Below are positions 1-9,800 of a DNA stretch of 26,484 bases, in pieces. The stretch's first letter is position 1; every line of letters begins with the position of its first letter. Below the pieces are notes generated by a model. That model made no database searches and was not told where the DNA came from. It was given only the letters and a program-made list of their open reading frames with translations. A program made the translations under genes and the position numbers. The stretch comes from Beroe ovata. Lineage: Eukaryota > Ctenophora > Nuda > Beroida > Beroidae. The stretch spans positions 1-26,484 of the forward strand of contig CAMPET010000449.1 in the NCBI GenBank assembly GCA_946803715.1, written 5' to 3'.

Positions 1-435
1 GTGGAAAGTGTTTTCGTATTCCTGCAACTTGCCAAAAACTAATCCAATCATATCCTAATAAACCGTATTGATGATGGGTGAGCTATATAACGAGCTGCTA
101 AAGCCGCAATAATAACATCTCCATAGTCCATACTCGATTATGCTGTGATCTAAGTGATACTTTCAATAATCGATCTAAACACCGCCATGAATGATAATCG
201 ACTCTGATATTTCTCCCAGAGATAAGCTCCAATTATCGATAAATAGTCTGCTGCGTGGGTGGCCTTAACTTGGGCACTGTTGTCTGCTATTTGAAGCAAT
301 GAAGCATTCAATTAGTTTGATGTCTTGGCGAATGATCAAATCACTGTATCACATTTAACCCCGGAAGAACTCGGTTACTTGCGTAATCGCGTAGCACGTA
401 GTAGGTGCCTGGTGCGTTACATAACACGCGTAGCT
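1..435. repeat. Left copy of a 435-bp direct duplication
   Basis: By eye this stretch is base-for-base identical to 1182-1616, and it ends at the single N at 436. The right-hand copy continues into unique DNA. The left copy stops abruptly at the gap, as expected if the end of one contig overlaps the interior of the next and was not merged. No coding content recognised. Confidence 0.9.
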
Positions 436-436
436 N
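436..436. other. Assembly gap (single N) inside DMAP1 exon 4
   Basis: One N directly abuts the last readable codon of DMAP1 exon 4 on the minus strand, and the duplicated segment 1-435 lies on its other side. The remainder of the DMAP1 SANT-like domain should follow here but does not, so the N stands for a join of unknown size. Confidence 0.85.
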
Positions 437-3400
437 CACCACAAATCTGAGATCAAATCTCCTGGCTAGGTCTATCAGGTGATCCGTGTTGGCCCGAGTC
501 CAGCCGGGTTCTTGTAGCACGCCGTTATATTGCTCGTCCGTGTAGCTTAGGACCTGGCAATGGGTGAGGGAGTGAGGGGATTTGAGTGAGGGAATAAGAG
601 AGGGAGGGAGGGACGCAGTGTGTGGTAGAGAACCGATGAGTTTTGCGATGTGAGAGACTGATTTCAATCGGATTTGTCAAAAGAGATATGACGTAACAGA
701 AAATCCTCCGAATTAGCATTGCTCTGGCGACAAATTTGAAGGGGGTTCTAAGCCGATACACCCCATCAGTCATCACTTGACTTATTGATTATCCATTTGC
801 TTGACTCGAATTTCATTGATTCACGAATAAATACCCTGGAATCTACTAGTGCTATTAAAGCTTCTTCGAGAGTATCCTCAACGAAGTCGATAGTTTAAGA
901 AGTTTGATAAACCTTTGTCCATCCCCTTATTTAAGTGTCTATCACCACAATATGCTTACCTCGCATTTAACGGAGTATTTAGCGAAGGGGTAGTCTGTTG
1001 AAGTGTCGTCACAGCGGCGCCAATGGTACAACGAGAGGTTGTCGTTTCGAGCGGAGTTTTTGAATGGTTTCCACTGCCACGATCGCACCTGAGAGAGAAT
1101 GGGGGACCCGAGTTAATGAGAGGCAGGGGACTGATCTAATGAATGGAATAGAGCCGTCCTGATGAAGACAGAGACTCGTATGTGGAAAGTGTTTTCGTAT
1201 TCCTGCAACTTGCCAAAAACTAATCCAATCATATCCTAATAAACCGTATTGATGATGGGTGAGCTATATAACGAGCTGCTAAAGCCGCAATAATAACATC
1301 TCCATAGTCCATACTCGATTATGCTGTGATCTAAGTGATACTTTCAATAATCGATCTAAACACCGCCATGAATGATAATCGACTCTGATATTTCTCCCAG
1401 AGATAAGCTCCAATTATCGATAAATAGTCTGCTGCGTGGGTGGCCTTAACTTGGGCACTGTTGTCTGCTATTTGAAGCAATGAAGCATTCAATTAGTTTG
1501 ATGTCTTGGCGAATGATCAAATCACTGTATCACATTTAACCCCGGAAGAACTCGGTTACTTGCGTAATCGCGTAGCACGTAGTAGGTGCCTGGTGCGTTA
1601 CATAACACGCGTAGCTGCCTGGTGCGTTACATATCACGCCCGGTGCATACTTTGATCCATGGCACTTCCCCTTAAAGTCTATCTCCAATTTGTGCCGCAG
1701 GTGCGCCGCATTGACAAGCTGCTAGCACTCACATAGTATTTAAGACACGTTGCTAGTCTGATGATGAAGGTTGCTAGGCGGTTTATAAAGGTTGCAAGGT
1801 AGTTGATAAAGGTTGCTAGGTAGTTGATAAAGGTTGTGAGGTAGTTGATAAAGGTTGCCAGGTAGTTGATAAAGGTTGTGAGGTAGTTGATAAAGGTTGT
1901 GAGGTAGTTGATAAAGGTTGCTAGGTAGTTGATAAAGGTTGTGAGGTAGTTGATAAAGGTTGCTAGGTAGGTACCTAGTTGATAAAGGTTGTGAAGTTGG
2001 TGATGCAGTCTACATAGAATAATCCATCTTTCCCTCTCAGGATCATATTATGTCAAACTACACGATGTTCAGCCCTGTTCGAGAAGCTGACCTCTTCCTG
2101 GGCACTGTCCTGACTGTCAGTGGGGTATTTGGGCTCCCTGCCAACATTCTGTCCTGCTACTCATTCTACCACATTAGAGGAATACGGAAGAAGAACAGCG
2201 ACTATTTCACGGGACTGTACATGATGATCAGCATTGTGGATAGTGTCATCTGTTTCACACAGCTCCCTGCTATTGAGAGTCTCATCACGGAGCGCCAGGG
2301 TGCCATGTTCAGTAACCCCATTCTCTGTAGAGTGTGGGTCACGCTGTGGCGTGCCCTGATCCTCACCTCCATATGGTGCGTCGCTCAGCTGAGCATATCA
2401 CGACTTGTCCTGCTCCTATCACCCCGGACAACCATGCCCCGGTATCTGCTCGCACTTCCCGCCCTGCTCTTCCTGGCTGTTGTCATGGCGATCACGTGCG
2501 CTCTGCTCGCTCACAACATCAAGATGTGCTACTTCCCCACTATCACTGCCACGTGCATCACTCTGGGCTACAACAAGGGGTTCAGCTATGTAGCTGCGTT
2601 TGCAGGACCCCTACCCATTCCGCTGTCTGTGGTTCGTGCAGACACCCTCAGCAACATGCTGACATCCCTGCTCCTCGGGGCTCCCTTCGTCCCAATCCTC
2701 ATTTCATTTGTATCCTCCATAGTGCTTCTAAACAGGGACAGAGCGCGGGCACGGCGGGCAAACTTCAGTACCAAGAAACAAGTGCGGGCTAAAAACACAA
2801 TCATATTCTTTACACTGCTGTATCTCATCTGCAACATCCCATCTGTGCTATTTCTCGTAATCCGGACAGTGCGACTGTGTAGACTGATCAGCGTGGTGTC
2901 TCATACCCGACTGTCCCTTCACCAGGTACACAGAATTGTTAATCCTACCTACATGGAGAAATACTACTTCAGACCATCGGTTGAGGTTGTTAGTGTTGTT
3001 ATTAACAGCTCACTAAACCCGTTCATATACATGTGGAGGATGACGACGTTTAGGGAGTTCATCTGTGAACTTTATTGGAAAAAGCGATGAGAAAATAATC
3101 ACTAGAGACGAGAGTTTTCGAGTTATTTGATGACTGTGGTCTGTGACCCTTATTCTTAAACGAAGACATGATATAATGGAACCCCTATTTTATTTACTAG
3201 TAACTAGTTGGCATGTTACACTCATTGCATACCTGATAGACATGGTAATGGGAGACTATAATCTCGCGTAGTAATCAGACTACTGTTACTAGAGTCAATG
3301 GTATAACATTCTGATTTCACGCAATTTAGCCATTTCACGTGCTAATTGATAGTTCGCACAGTACACCTCATGTTTCATAGGTGTACAATTCATGGAGATA

Positions 3401-5541
3401 AATCATAGAGTAACGTAGTTTCTAAAAAATCAGACACGATAAATCAATAATGCTAATCCAACATTATCCCGAGAAATCCTCATGACAGTTTTGTGACAGC
3501 TTCCCTCTTCACTCTCCTTCTCTGATTCTGGAACCAGTACATGACAGTTTTCTCAGACAGCCCAGTCTCGCCGCTGATCTCGCGTCGTAACTCCGTTGTC
3601 AGGTACGTGTACCGAGTGAACCACGTTCTCAGCACGTCCACCTGGACACCAGTCAAGCCACGTTTGTCACTACCCTTAGTCCCTCTCTTCTTCTTCTTCT
3701 CTGAGGTGAGGGGTGACGAGGGAGTTGAGGGGGTGGTGTAGGTTGAGGACCGTGCTGATCGTGCTGATTTCTCCATGCTCGGAACTGGGGATATTCTTCT
3801 GTCCTCGAGTCTGGTCGGTGAGGAGGTTCTGGATTGGTCTTCTGAGTCTTCCGATGAAGTGGTGTCTTCTCGGAGAGTTTCCATGGAGACAGGATGTGCT
3901 GCCATGGAGACAGGATATTGTGTTGTCATGGACATTGGATATTGTGTTGACATGGAGGCAGGATATTGTGTTGTCATGGGAGAGGAAGGTGATGTAGTGG
4001 AGGCAGGATGTATCGCTTCGGAATTCGAGACAGTAACTGCTGACAAGGGGGCAGGAGCTGTTATCATCAGATTGGGTGCGATTTGTTTCTGCTGACCAGT
4101 GTTGGCAGGTCTGGAGGTATAGGAAGAATGCAGGAAATGGTTGAACCCGGTAGCTGGGGACGATATTGTCACATTGGGCGTAGATTTCTCACTGCCCCAT
4201 ACTATCTTCTCTTCACTGATGCATGTAGAGAAGGAAGGAATGACATCTTTCTGCAACAACTTGTGTGTGTCTGTCTGAGCCGGAGTGACAAGTAGAGGTC
4301 TCACTGGAACAGGACGAATGGGGGTTATCTTAGGTTGCGGGCTGGAGAGAGACAGATTGAACTCGATGTAGAGTGGAGTTGGCAAATTGCCATCACACTC
4401 CAGTGACAGTCCAGTCAGATAGAGAGGGTCCACAAGAGGGGGGTTGCACGGTTCGAAATTCATTTGTAGCGTGATAAAATAGAACAAGAGAAGATGATAA
4501 AACTGCTATATCCTGTGACATATGCGCCCGGTATTTATACCCCGAGGGGAGTGGTGATATGACAGGGCGGGTGGTGGAACAAGACCAGGTGAGACACATC
4601 ATAAGGGGGGGGTGGTATCGGGTGACCAGCTCCCCACCATATTGCTTGTTATAGTCAGGATCAACTGACGCGAGAATTGTATGTCACCGGTCACGTGGTA
4701 TCAGCACGTGACGTGACCCTGTCATACGACATCATCCAGTCACGTGACCTTGTCATGTCCAGACACTAGAATTTTCCTCGTCACAGGTGACAGAGACGCC
4801 TGTCCCATATTCTAAACACATCAGAATACCAATGCTTCTCCCTCAATTTCTCTAAGGTGAGCAGCGGATTAAGCAGTTTCTGAGTATCCACAGCTCATCA
4901 GCTCCCCAAGGCATATAACTGCCTGGTTATATATTGCATATTCAATATGCACCATATCATTACCACTTTGGGGTAATAAGATGATGTCGAATCTCTGTGG
5001 TTCTACCTGATTCACACGTGGCAATTTCATGGAGTGCAATTTCCCAAGGAAGTGGGGATTAATCATGAGCAAAACTACGCGCTCGCTATTGCGTAATGTG
5101 GTCATAATCTCGCTGACATTTACAATACTAATACCTGCATAAACCATGCGAGATATATGCATTTCCAAGAATCAAAAACCACAATAATCAAAAAACAAGG
5201 AGCTACTATACCCATCTCACCTTCCTATTTCCGAATAGCTGCTGCATGTGACGGAGCCCCTTGTCGTTCGTTTTCTGTATGGGAGGAGGGTCCAAGTCAG
5301 ACGTCGTACCAAGCAAGGCGAATACTTCTCTGTGCATGCCTGGGGAAAGTGGGCTGATGAGAAAGTTTCGATTCCTCGTCCAAAAAAAACAGGAATCTAA
5401 CTCAGAGGAGAAAGTGAATCACTCCCGATAATACTGACCAGTTGGCCGTTTCACGGGGTCAGTCCTCTTCTTCTTGTGAGTACGCTCCCCCGAGCTCTGT
5501 CTACTCACATTGAGTATGTCCCGGATATCATTTCCTGCCAT
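437..5541 (-). CDS. DMAP1: DMAP1, DNA methyltransferase 1-associated protein 1 (5' part; 3' part missing)
   Basis: Exons on the minus strand: 5541-5439, 5339-5221, 1088-960 and 553-437 (cut by the N at 436). Phases agree at every junction (1, 0, 0). The product starts MAGNDIRDILNV. It continues through KRPTGMHREVFALL, VRSWQWKPF with YHWRR and DYPFAKYS, then TDHLIDLARRFDLRFVV. This follows the order of vertebrate DMAP1, whose SANT-like domain begins near the last motif. DMAP1 is a nuclear subunit of NuA4/TIP60 and SRCAP chromatin complexes. The start is the first ATG after a strong acceptor-like CTCAG, 9 nt upstream. Intron 2 (5220-1089) is unusually long and contains a complete 7TM receptor gene and a homeobox gene. 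Everything after the SANT start, including the C-terminal half, lies beyond the gap or outside the window. Family assignment is firm; the 3' structure is unknown. Confidence 0.88.
1182..1616. repeat. Right copy of the 435-bp direct duplication
   Basis: Identical by eye to 1-435. It lies inside DMAP1 intron 2 and continues without a break into the region upstream of the 7TM receptor gene, so this is probably the correctly placed copy. Just after it, a short motif (CTGGTGCGTTACATA) recurs locally around 1589-1635. Confidence 0.9.
1769..2007 (+). repeat. 21-bp minisatellite, about 11 units
   Basis: The unit is GGTTGYNAGGTAGTTGATAAA, repeated head to tail. Positions 6-8 of the unit vary (CTA, CAA, GTG, CCA). 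The tenth unit carries an 8-bp insertion and the last is degenerate. Each unit carries a GATAA motif. The array ends about 30 bp before the acceptor-like site of the 7TM receptor gene, so it may lie in its promoter or in a 5' leader intron. Confidence 0.9.
2050..3090 (+). CDS. Rhodopsin-like (class A type) 7TM G-protein-coupled receptor, orphan, intronless
   Basis: A single open frame of 346 residues with seven hydrophobic segments at roughly 14-40, 52-72, 93-117, 126-152, 200-226, 250-273 and 308-328. Class A marks are visible: Asn in GLPANIL of TM1, a Cys (LCRVW) before TM3 with Cys residues in the second extracellular loop, CNIP in TM6 where CWxP is usual, and NPFIY as the TM7 NPxxY motif followed by FRE. 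The DRY motif is replaced by SRL. The N terminus is short with one NYT sequon, there is no signal peptide, and the C-terminal tail is only about 15 residues. The ligand cannot be told. The gene is in DMAP1 intron 2 on the opposite strand. A pyrimidine-rich acceptor (TTTCCCTCTCAG) ends at 2040, 9 nt before the ATG, so a 5' leader intron or trans-splicing is likely. Confidence 0.85.
   Translation: MSNYTMFSPVREADLFLGTVLTVSGVFGLPANILSCYSFYHIRGIRKKNSDYFTGLYMMISIVDSVICFTQLPAIESLITERQGAMFSNPILCRVWVTLWRALILTSIWCVAQLSISRLVLLLSPRTTMPRYLLALPALLFLAVVMAITCALLAHNIKMCYFPTITATCITLGYNKGFSYVAAFAGPLPIPLSVVRADTLSNMLTSLLLGAPFVPILISFVSSIVLLNRDRARARRANFSTKKQVRAKNTIIFFTLLYLICNIPSVLFLVIRTVRLCRLISVVSHTRLSLHQVHRIVNPTYMEKYYFRPSVEVVSVVINSSLNPFIYMWRMTTFREFICELYWKKR
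3091..3479. other. Intergenic spacer between the convergent receptor and homeobox genes
   Basis: AT-rich DNA between the receptor stop codon (plus strand) and the homeobox stop codon (minus strand). It should hold both 3' UTRs. One CACGTG E-box is at 3336-3341. No ORF or structured element recognised. Confidence 0.6.
3480..4463 (-). CDS. Divergent homeodomain transcription factor, intronless
   Basis: A single exon of 327 residues with a C-terminal homeodomain at about residues 263-322. Aligned without gaps to the 60-residue consensus it has L16, F20, Y25, L26, R31, L40, W48, F49, Q50, N51, R53 and K57. Unusual positions are Tyr at 47, Gln at 52 (normally Arg) and Leu at 8 (normally Phe). A basic KKKKRGTKG arm precedes it. 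The rest is low-complexity Ser/Thr/Pro sequence, including a short QYPxSM-type repeat near residues 160-190. The frame is open upstream to a TTG, but the first ATG is at 4463, just downstream of a TATA box. It binds DNA in the nucleus by family. Q50 would suit an Antp-like TAAT site. The class cannot be assigned by eye. It is nested in DMAP1 intron 2 on the same strand as DMAP1. Confidence 0.85.
   Translation of the reverse strand: MNFEPCNPPLVDPLYLTGLSLECDGNLPTPLYIEFNLSLSSPQPKITPIRPVPVRPLLVTPAQTDTHKLLQKDVIPSFSTCISEEKIVWGSEKSTPNVTISSPATGFNHFLHSSYTSRPANTGQQKQIAPNLMITAPAPLSAVTVSNSEAIHPASTTSPSSPMTTQYPASMSTQYPMSMTTQYPVSMAAHPVSMETLREDTTSSEDSEDQSRTSSPTRLEDRRISPVPSMEKSARSARSSTYTTPSTPSSPLTSEKKKKRGTKGSDKRGLTGVQVDVLRTWFTRYTYLTTELRREISGETGLSEKTVMYWFQNQRRRVKREAVTKLS
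4532..4539 (-). promoter_or_regulatory. TATA box of the homeobox gene
   Basis: TATAAATA on the minus strand, 69 bp upstream of the ATG at 4463. Transcription starting about 30 bp downstream would give a 5' UTR of about 40 nt. No acceptor-like site precedes this ATG, unlike several neighbouring genes. Confidence 0.6.
4692..4746. promoter_or_regulatory. Cluster of three CACGTG E-boxes
   Basis: CACGTG occurs at 4692-4697, 4705-4710 and 4741-4746. The second runs into a CRE-like TGACGTGA at 4709-4716. The cluster lies 150-210 bp upstream of the homeobox TATA box. CACGTG is the canonical site for bHLH-Zip factors (MYC/MAX, USF, MITF/TFEB types). A role in homeobox gene control is inferred from position. 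Confidence 0.5.
4747..5220. other. Rest of DMAP1 intron 2 upstream of the homeobox promoter
   Basis: No complete gene. On the minus strand, 5117-4993 is an open stretch bounded by an acceptor-like TTTATGCAG and a donor-like CAG|GTAGAA, whose translation resembles the end of a PDZ domain (see findings). The acceptor-proximal side of DMAP1 exon 2 borders the block at 5221. Otherwise unremarkable. Confidence 0.4.
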
Positions 5542-5902
5542 ATCCTACAACTGAGTGATGAGAATCACAGTTACAGACATTGAAGAAGGAGAGGTGTGAA
5601 TGTCATTCGGAAACACATTCAGAACAAAACTAAATTATTTTCGGCAATTCGGAATTAGGATCGAATAATTCAACAAAAATATAGAAAGATGGAATAAAAA
5701 AGGAAGAAATGACACTCTAAAACTTCTCATTTATCAGGAGATATTTCCTGGTCTTGTCAAAGGGAATACGTCTCTGACTAAGGTCTAGAACACTACTTCA
5801 AATAGCTATGGTTCTACATCCTGACTCCTTAACACTCATAACATCTGTTCCAGCAGGTATCAAAAACTATCTGATCACTAAATCCTCGTCTCCCAGTCTT
5901 TG

Positions 5903-6457
5903 TTATCCGAATAGGAGCTCCAGGAGTATTATCAGCGAATTCACAAATATCAGTGGTACTGAAATAGTTTTACCAGAACATTGATCAGCTGATCATTACA
6001 AATGTGAAAACTTCGCCAGTAAGAAAAATTAAAACGAAAAACATCATTAAGATGAAAAATCACTCTCTTTTCACGTCGTATGAAAAGTATTATCTAGAAC
6101 ACTCACTTCTCATGAGGGTTCTCACACTAGATATCAGCTCTATGAGTCGAGTCTTTACCCCCGGCGTTTCCCCGCCGTACGAGAACTGGTCAGTGTTGCC
6201 AGATGAGCCCCACCCAACTGACGGGAGTCATGTGATAATGTTATGGTGTTTGACAAGGAATGATGCTGTCTTGGAGATGTTTTCTGAATCTTTATCAGAA
6301 TCGATGAAAAATGGTGATTCGAATTGAGATTAAGGTGTAAGAATGAACTAAAGTTGTCATACTCACTTTTACTGAGGAATCGCTCTTCATTGAGAATTGC
6401 CAGGGCATTTATCAAGAGCACACCGGCCTCAATCAAACTGTATATCCCGAACCCCAT
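5903..6457 (-). CDS. IER3IP1: IER3IP1 / Yos1-family ER-Golgi membrane protein
   Basis: Three exons on the minus strand: 6457-6367, 6217-6107 and 5958-5903, with phases 1 and 1. Together they encode 85 residues (vertebrate proteins have 82). The N-terminal hydrophobic segment MGFGIYSLIEAGVLLINALA is followed by NEERFLSKIGWG, then GVKTRLIELISSVRTLMR. A second hydrophobic segment ends in LLFG, the family's C terminus. IER3IP1/Yos1 is a small two-helix protein of the ER and Golgi needed for anterograde transport in yeast and for secretory homeostasis in mammals. A Glu lies inside the second hydrophobic segment (LIILLELLFG), which is atypical. A strong acceptor (CATTTTTAG) ends 5 nt before the ATG. 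The stop is 361 nt upstream of the DMAP1 start on the same strand. Confidence 0.93.
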
Positions 6458-6889
6458 TTTAGCTAAAAATGAGATGAAATGTTAGGTTGCAATTTGGAGG
6501 TGTGACAAAATATTTACGAAAATTATAATCAATTCATTCATTATTCAATTTGTAAGACACTAAAATGTTTTCATGATAACAAGTTTGTGTAATTTCAACA
6601 AAAATCATCCAATTTTCCATATCATTAAACTTACAACATCATAAAACATTTAAATCAAAATATAACGTAAACATTTAGCTTTTGTTGATTTACAAACACC
6701 ATTACCTCGAAATACAAATAGATCATCTTTTCAGTACAAAAACATGTGATATAGAAAACTCACTTATTCTCTGAATAAGGATGTGTCAAGAAAAGAGGTC
6801 GAACAACAGGGTTGTGTGAGATACATAACTTAATCTCATAAACACGCAACAACAATAAACAACGAGTCAAAACCCCGACAATTGAGCCG
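6458..6889. other. AT-rich spacer between TBC1D5 and IER3IP1
   Basis: About 430 bp holding the TBC1D5 3' UTR (from 6889 downward) and the leader or trans-splice acceptor region of IER3IP1. There are no long ORFs, and I saw no clear polyadenylation hexamer on the minus strand. Confidence 0.5.
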
Positions 6890-9800
6890 TCACGTTTGAC
6901 GGAGGAAGTCGTGCAAATCCTGCTCTTCTGTATCGTCAGAGAGCAGTGAAGAGAGCGGATCCGTGAAGTCTTTCTTCTCACTTTCGTCTTGTTTTTTCGA
7001 CGGTAGCGTCTCCCTACGGAGAGTCCTGGAAGTCTGGGAGAAGTTACGGAAGAGGTCGAGAGTCTCGAGGTCGGCGGGTGGGGGCGCTGGGGGAGCGACA
7101 GCACCACTCGATGTTGACGCATCGTCACCGGCATCGTACTCTTCTGGAGTGAGATTTCCAGTGAGAATTGAGTTTGTCTTGGGAATGAACTGACACTTCC
7201 AGAAATTGCCAAGACACCCAAACAAACCTGTTATTGAACTAGCAGTTGGACCAACGTCACCGTTCTCAGATGTAGCAAAGGACGCTGTCTCGCTGTCAGG
7301 ACCGAGTATACACCCCAGTGTTACATTCCCTTTCAAAATGTCACGTACCTAACAAGAACGCAAATGAGACACTAATCTTTATCTACACTTAACAATGGAA
7401 AAAGTACAAAACATGACGGAACACAAGGATTTACAGCAGGATAACTGCCATTGCCACGTGGCGACGTCATTCTAACGGTTTGGAACTGAAGAAGTCATGT
7501 GTCACAACATACACAAAGTGGTATTCGGTTCTACAATGCGCGCAATAAATACACACGTTACCGAATGTTAACACACCGGCGAAACATATTCGCGCGCTAC
7601 GCGATACAGTCTACAACTTTGTGACAGGCACATTACATAATGAGACCTCACCGAATTGACACCACTAAATGATAATATCGAGTATACCTGTTTGAGCCCC
7701 GCCAGTGACACCATCAGATTATCTTCATGAGGATTTGATTCCTCGCAAATCTCACATATAGTTGTCTGAAGCTCATCGAGCAGGGAATCCAATCGATTTG
7801 AACAGTAGGACGTTATCCGCTTGTACTCTTCTATTTCCTCTGCATTCCTGTGATGAAGGAACACATCACTTGTTTGAATCCTACGAAGTAGGAATCAATG
7901 AGCTTTATCATTTCTGTGGAGTCAGCTCATATGGTGATCGCTCTAAACTTTAACTTACTTATCAGATTCAGACTGTTTGGATAGCGACATTTTCCTCTTT
8001 ATTGTCTCAGATATGACTGTCACAGGACTTGCTTTGGAGACATGACTCGACGTTGAATCGTGTCTGAAATAGGGAAAAACTCGATAGATGAGTCAATAGA
8101 TGATGTAATAGGTTACAGGTATTTTCTTGATTGTATACCAGCAGCTATAGATTTGAATTCACCCCCGGTTTAAGTTTTTAACAAGCTCTCATATAAATTG
8201 ATTAATTGGAAATCCACCGATAGTGTTTGATGAAGACAGCTACCCATTGTGTTCCAAATGAATTGGTTAAATGAACGGATCATGGCTGCAGAAGTTTTGA
8301 TCGAACTTCACACAGTTGAATAAGAATTAGTAGGTAACTTGAATAATAATCCCACCAAAAGTGAAAAAAGTGTGAGACTACGATAATTCATCCACCCTGC
8401 CTGAGACTATAGATTCCCAACATTTATCTCAGCAATGATAACAACCTCACTCTAACTCCAGAATCCCCCGACTCCACTGTATCCTCGACCCCTCCTCCCT
8501 CCTCCCCTCTCACAGCTGTGTACAACAATCTCCGCTCCGCTTGCCTCCTTACAAACTCCGAATGGGAGAGTTGTGGTAGTGAGCTACGCCTCTTCCTTTT
8601 CGCAGCCTGAATATCAGCGTGGGACTGCAGCTCGTATGATAGGAACTGGGCGGCTGGAGCGGGCGGTGCCCTATTCCGAGTTGCGGTGGAGGTGAACGGG
8701 ACGGGGAGGGACATCCGTCGCCGACCCAGGCTCGCCGCCGGTGGTGGTGGTGCATTGTCCATTACATCTGATCTGGGTGTGATATTGCACGACAAGAACT
8801 CCTGTTCGGTTGTACTGTCGGGAGTGGAAACACGTCGTTTAGTGAGACACATCAACTGTTCCGGGACTGTTTCCAGAATCTGAGACACCCGGCGTTGTGG
8901 TAGCACCTCAGGGAGTTCGTACGCAATCCTCGTGATATCTGTTTTCGGCGGGATGGGCAGGGATGAGCGACGTCTCCCTAACCGGGACTCGGGCACTCCT
9001 TTGAGGAAGCGAGCAACTCGCTGCGCAGCAACTTGTTTCGTGTTTGCGATCATTTCCGACACAGTCAGTGACTTTTTCAGCGGTTTCCGGGCGATTTCTT
9101 TCAGAGGAACATGATCAGGCAAACTGAGTTGTTCCTGGAGAACTCTATCCCCGACTCTTTCCTCTAGTCCATCTTCACCATGCCACGTCAGAGATCTTCG
9201 TCTACCAGTTCTGTTGGGTATTGGAATCTTGACAGAATGATTCAGTTGCTCAGTCTGCTCTAGAGCATCACGATTTGCTTTATCTTCACTCTCCAACTCT
9301 TGATCCCCAGAGATTGGCTCACGAACAATAGGCTGAAGAAAACTCTTCCCGTCTTTGGGAGCCATGTTGTCGGACGATACAGCTGCAGTGGACGCTCGTC
9401 TCGACACTAGCCGCTGTTCCTTCTTTCTATGATAAGGGGGTGCAATTTATACTGTGAACTAGAACTTCTAAATCTCCTATATTAAATACCTATGACACAG
9501 AGGTTAAATCAACGCGTGAGAAAATAAGAAGATTGGATTGGTCTAGTTCTCTGGGCCCTACGAAAGGAATGACGTTACTACGCTATTAGATGAGAACAGA
9601 ATATGTTGCCATAGAAACAGATGATGTAATGTCGTACTGGATTGGAGAGAGACACTGAAAATATAGGTTAGAATACCAGTTTTGTCACACATGGCTAGAA
9701 ACCATGGATATAATTGGATTAATCGAACACAGTGATTGGTTGGCGTCCAGGTTTAGAGGTATAAAGTATTGATTGCTCCAGGAAAGTAAGGTAATTACTA

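Noticed and set aside
525-776. Open frame on the minus strand overlapping DMAP1 exon 4
   Set aside because: Different frame from the DMAP1 exon, no family resemblance, and largely intronic.
2334-2837. Alternative frames inside the 7TM receptor
   Set aside because: They overlap a frame with seven hydrophobic segments and NPxxY; none has its own signature.
4464-4487. Extension of the homeobox protein to an upstream start at 4487
   Set aside because: That codon is TTG. The first ATG is 4463, properly placed downstream of the TATA box.
6004-6327. Plus-strand open frame over IER3IP1 exon 2
   Set aside because: It is antisense to an exon that matches IER3IP1 in sequence and phase.
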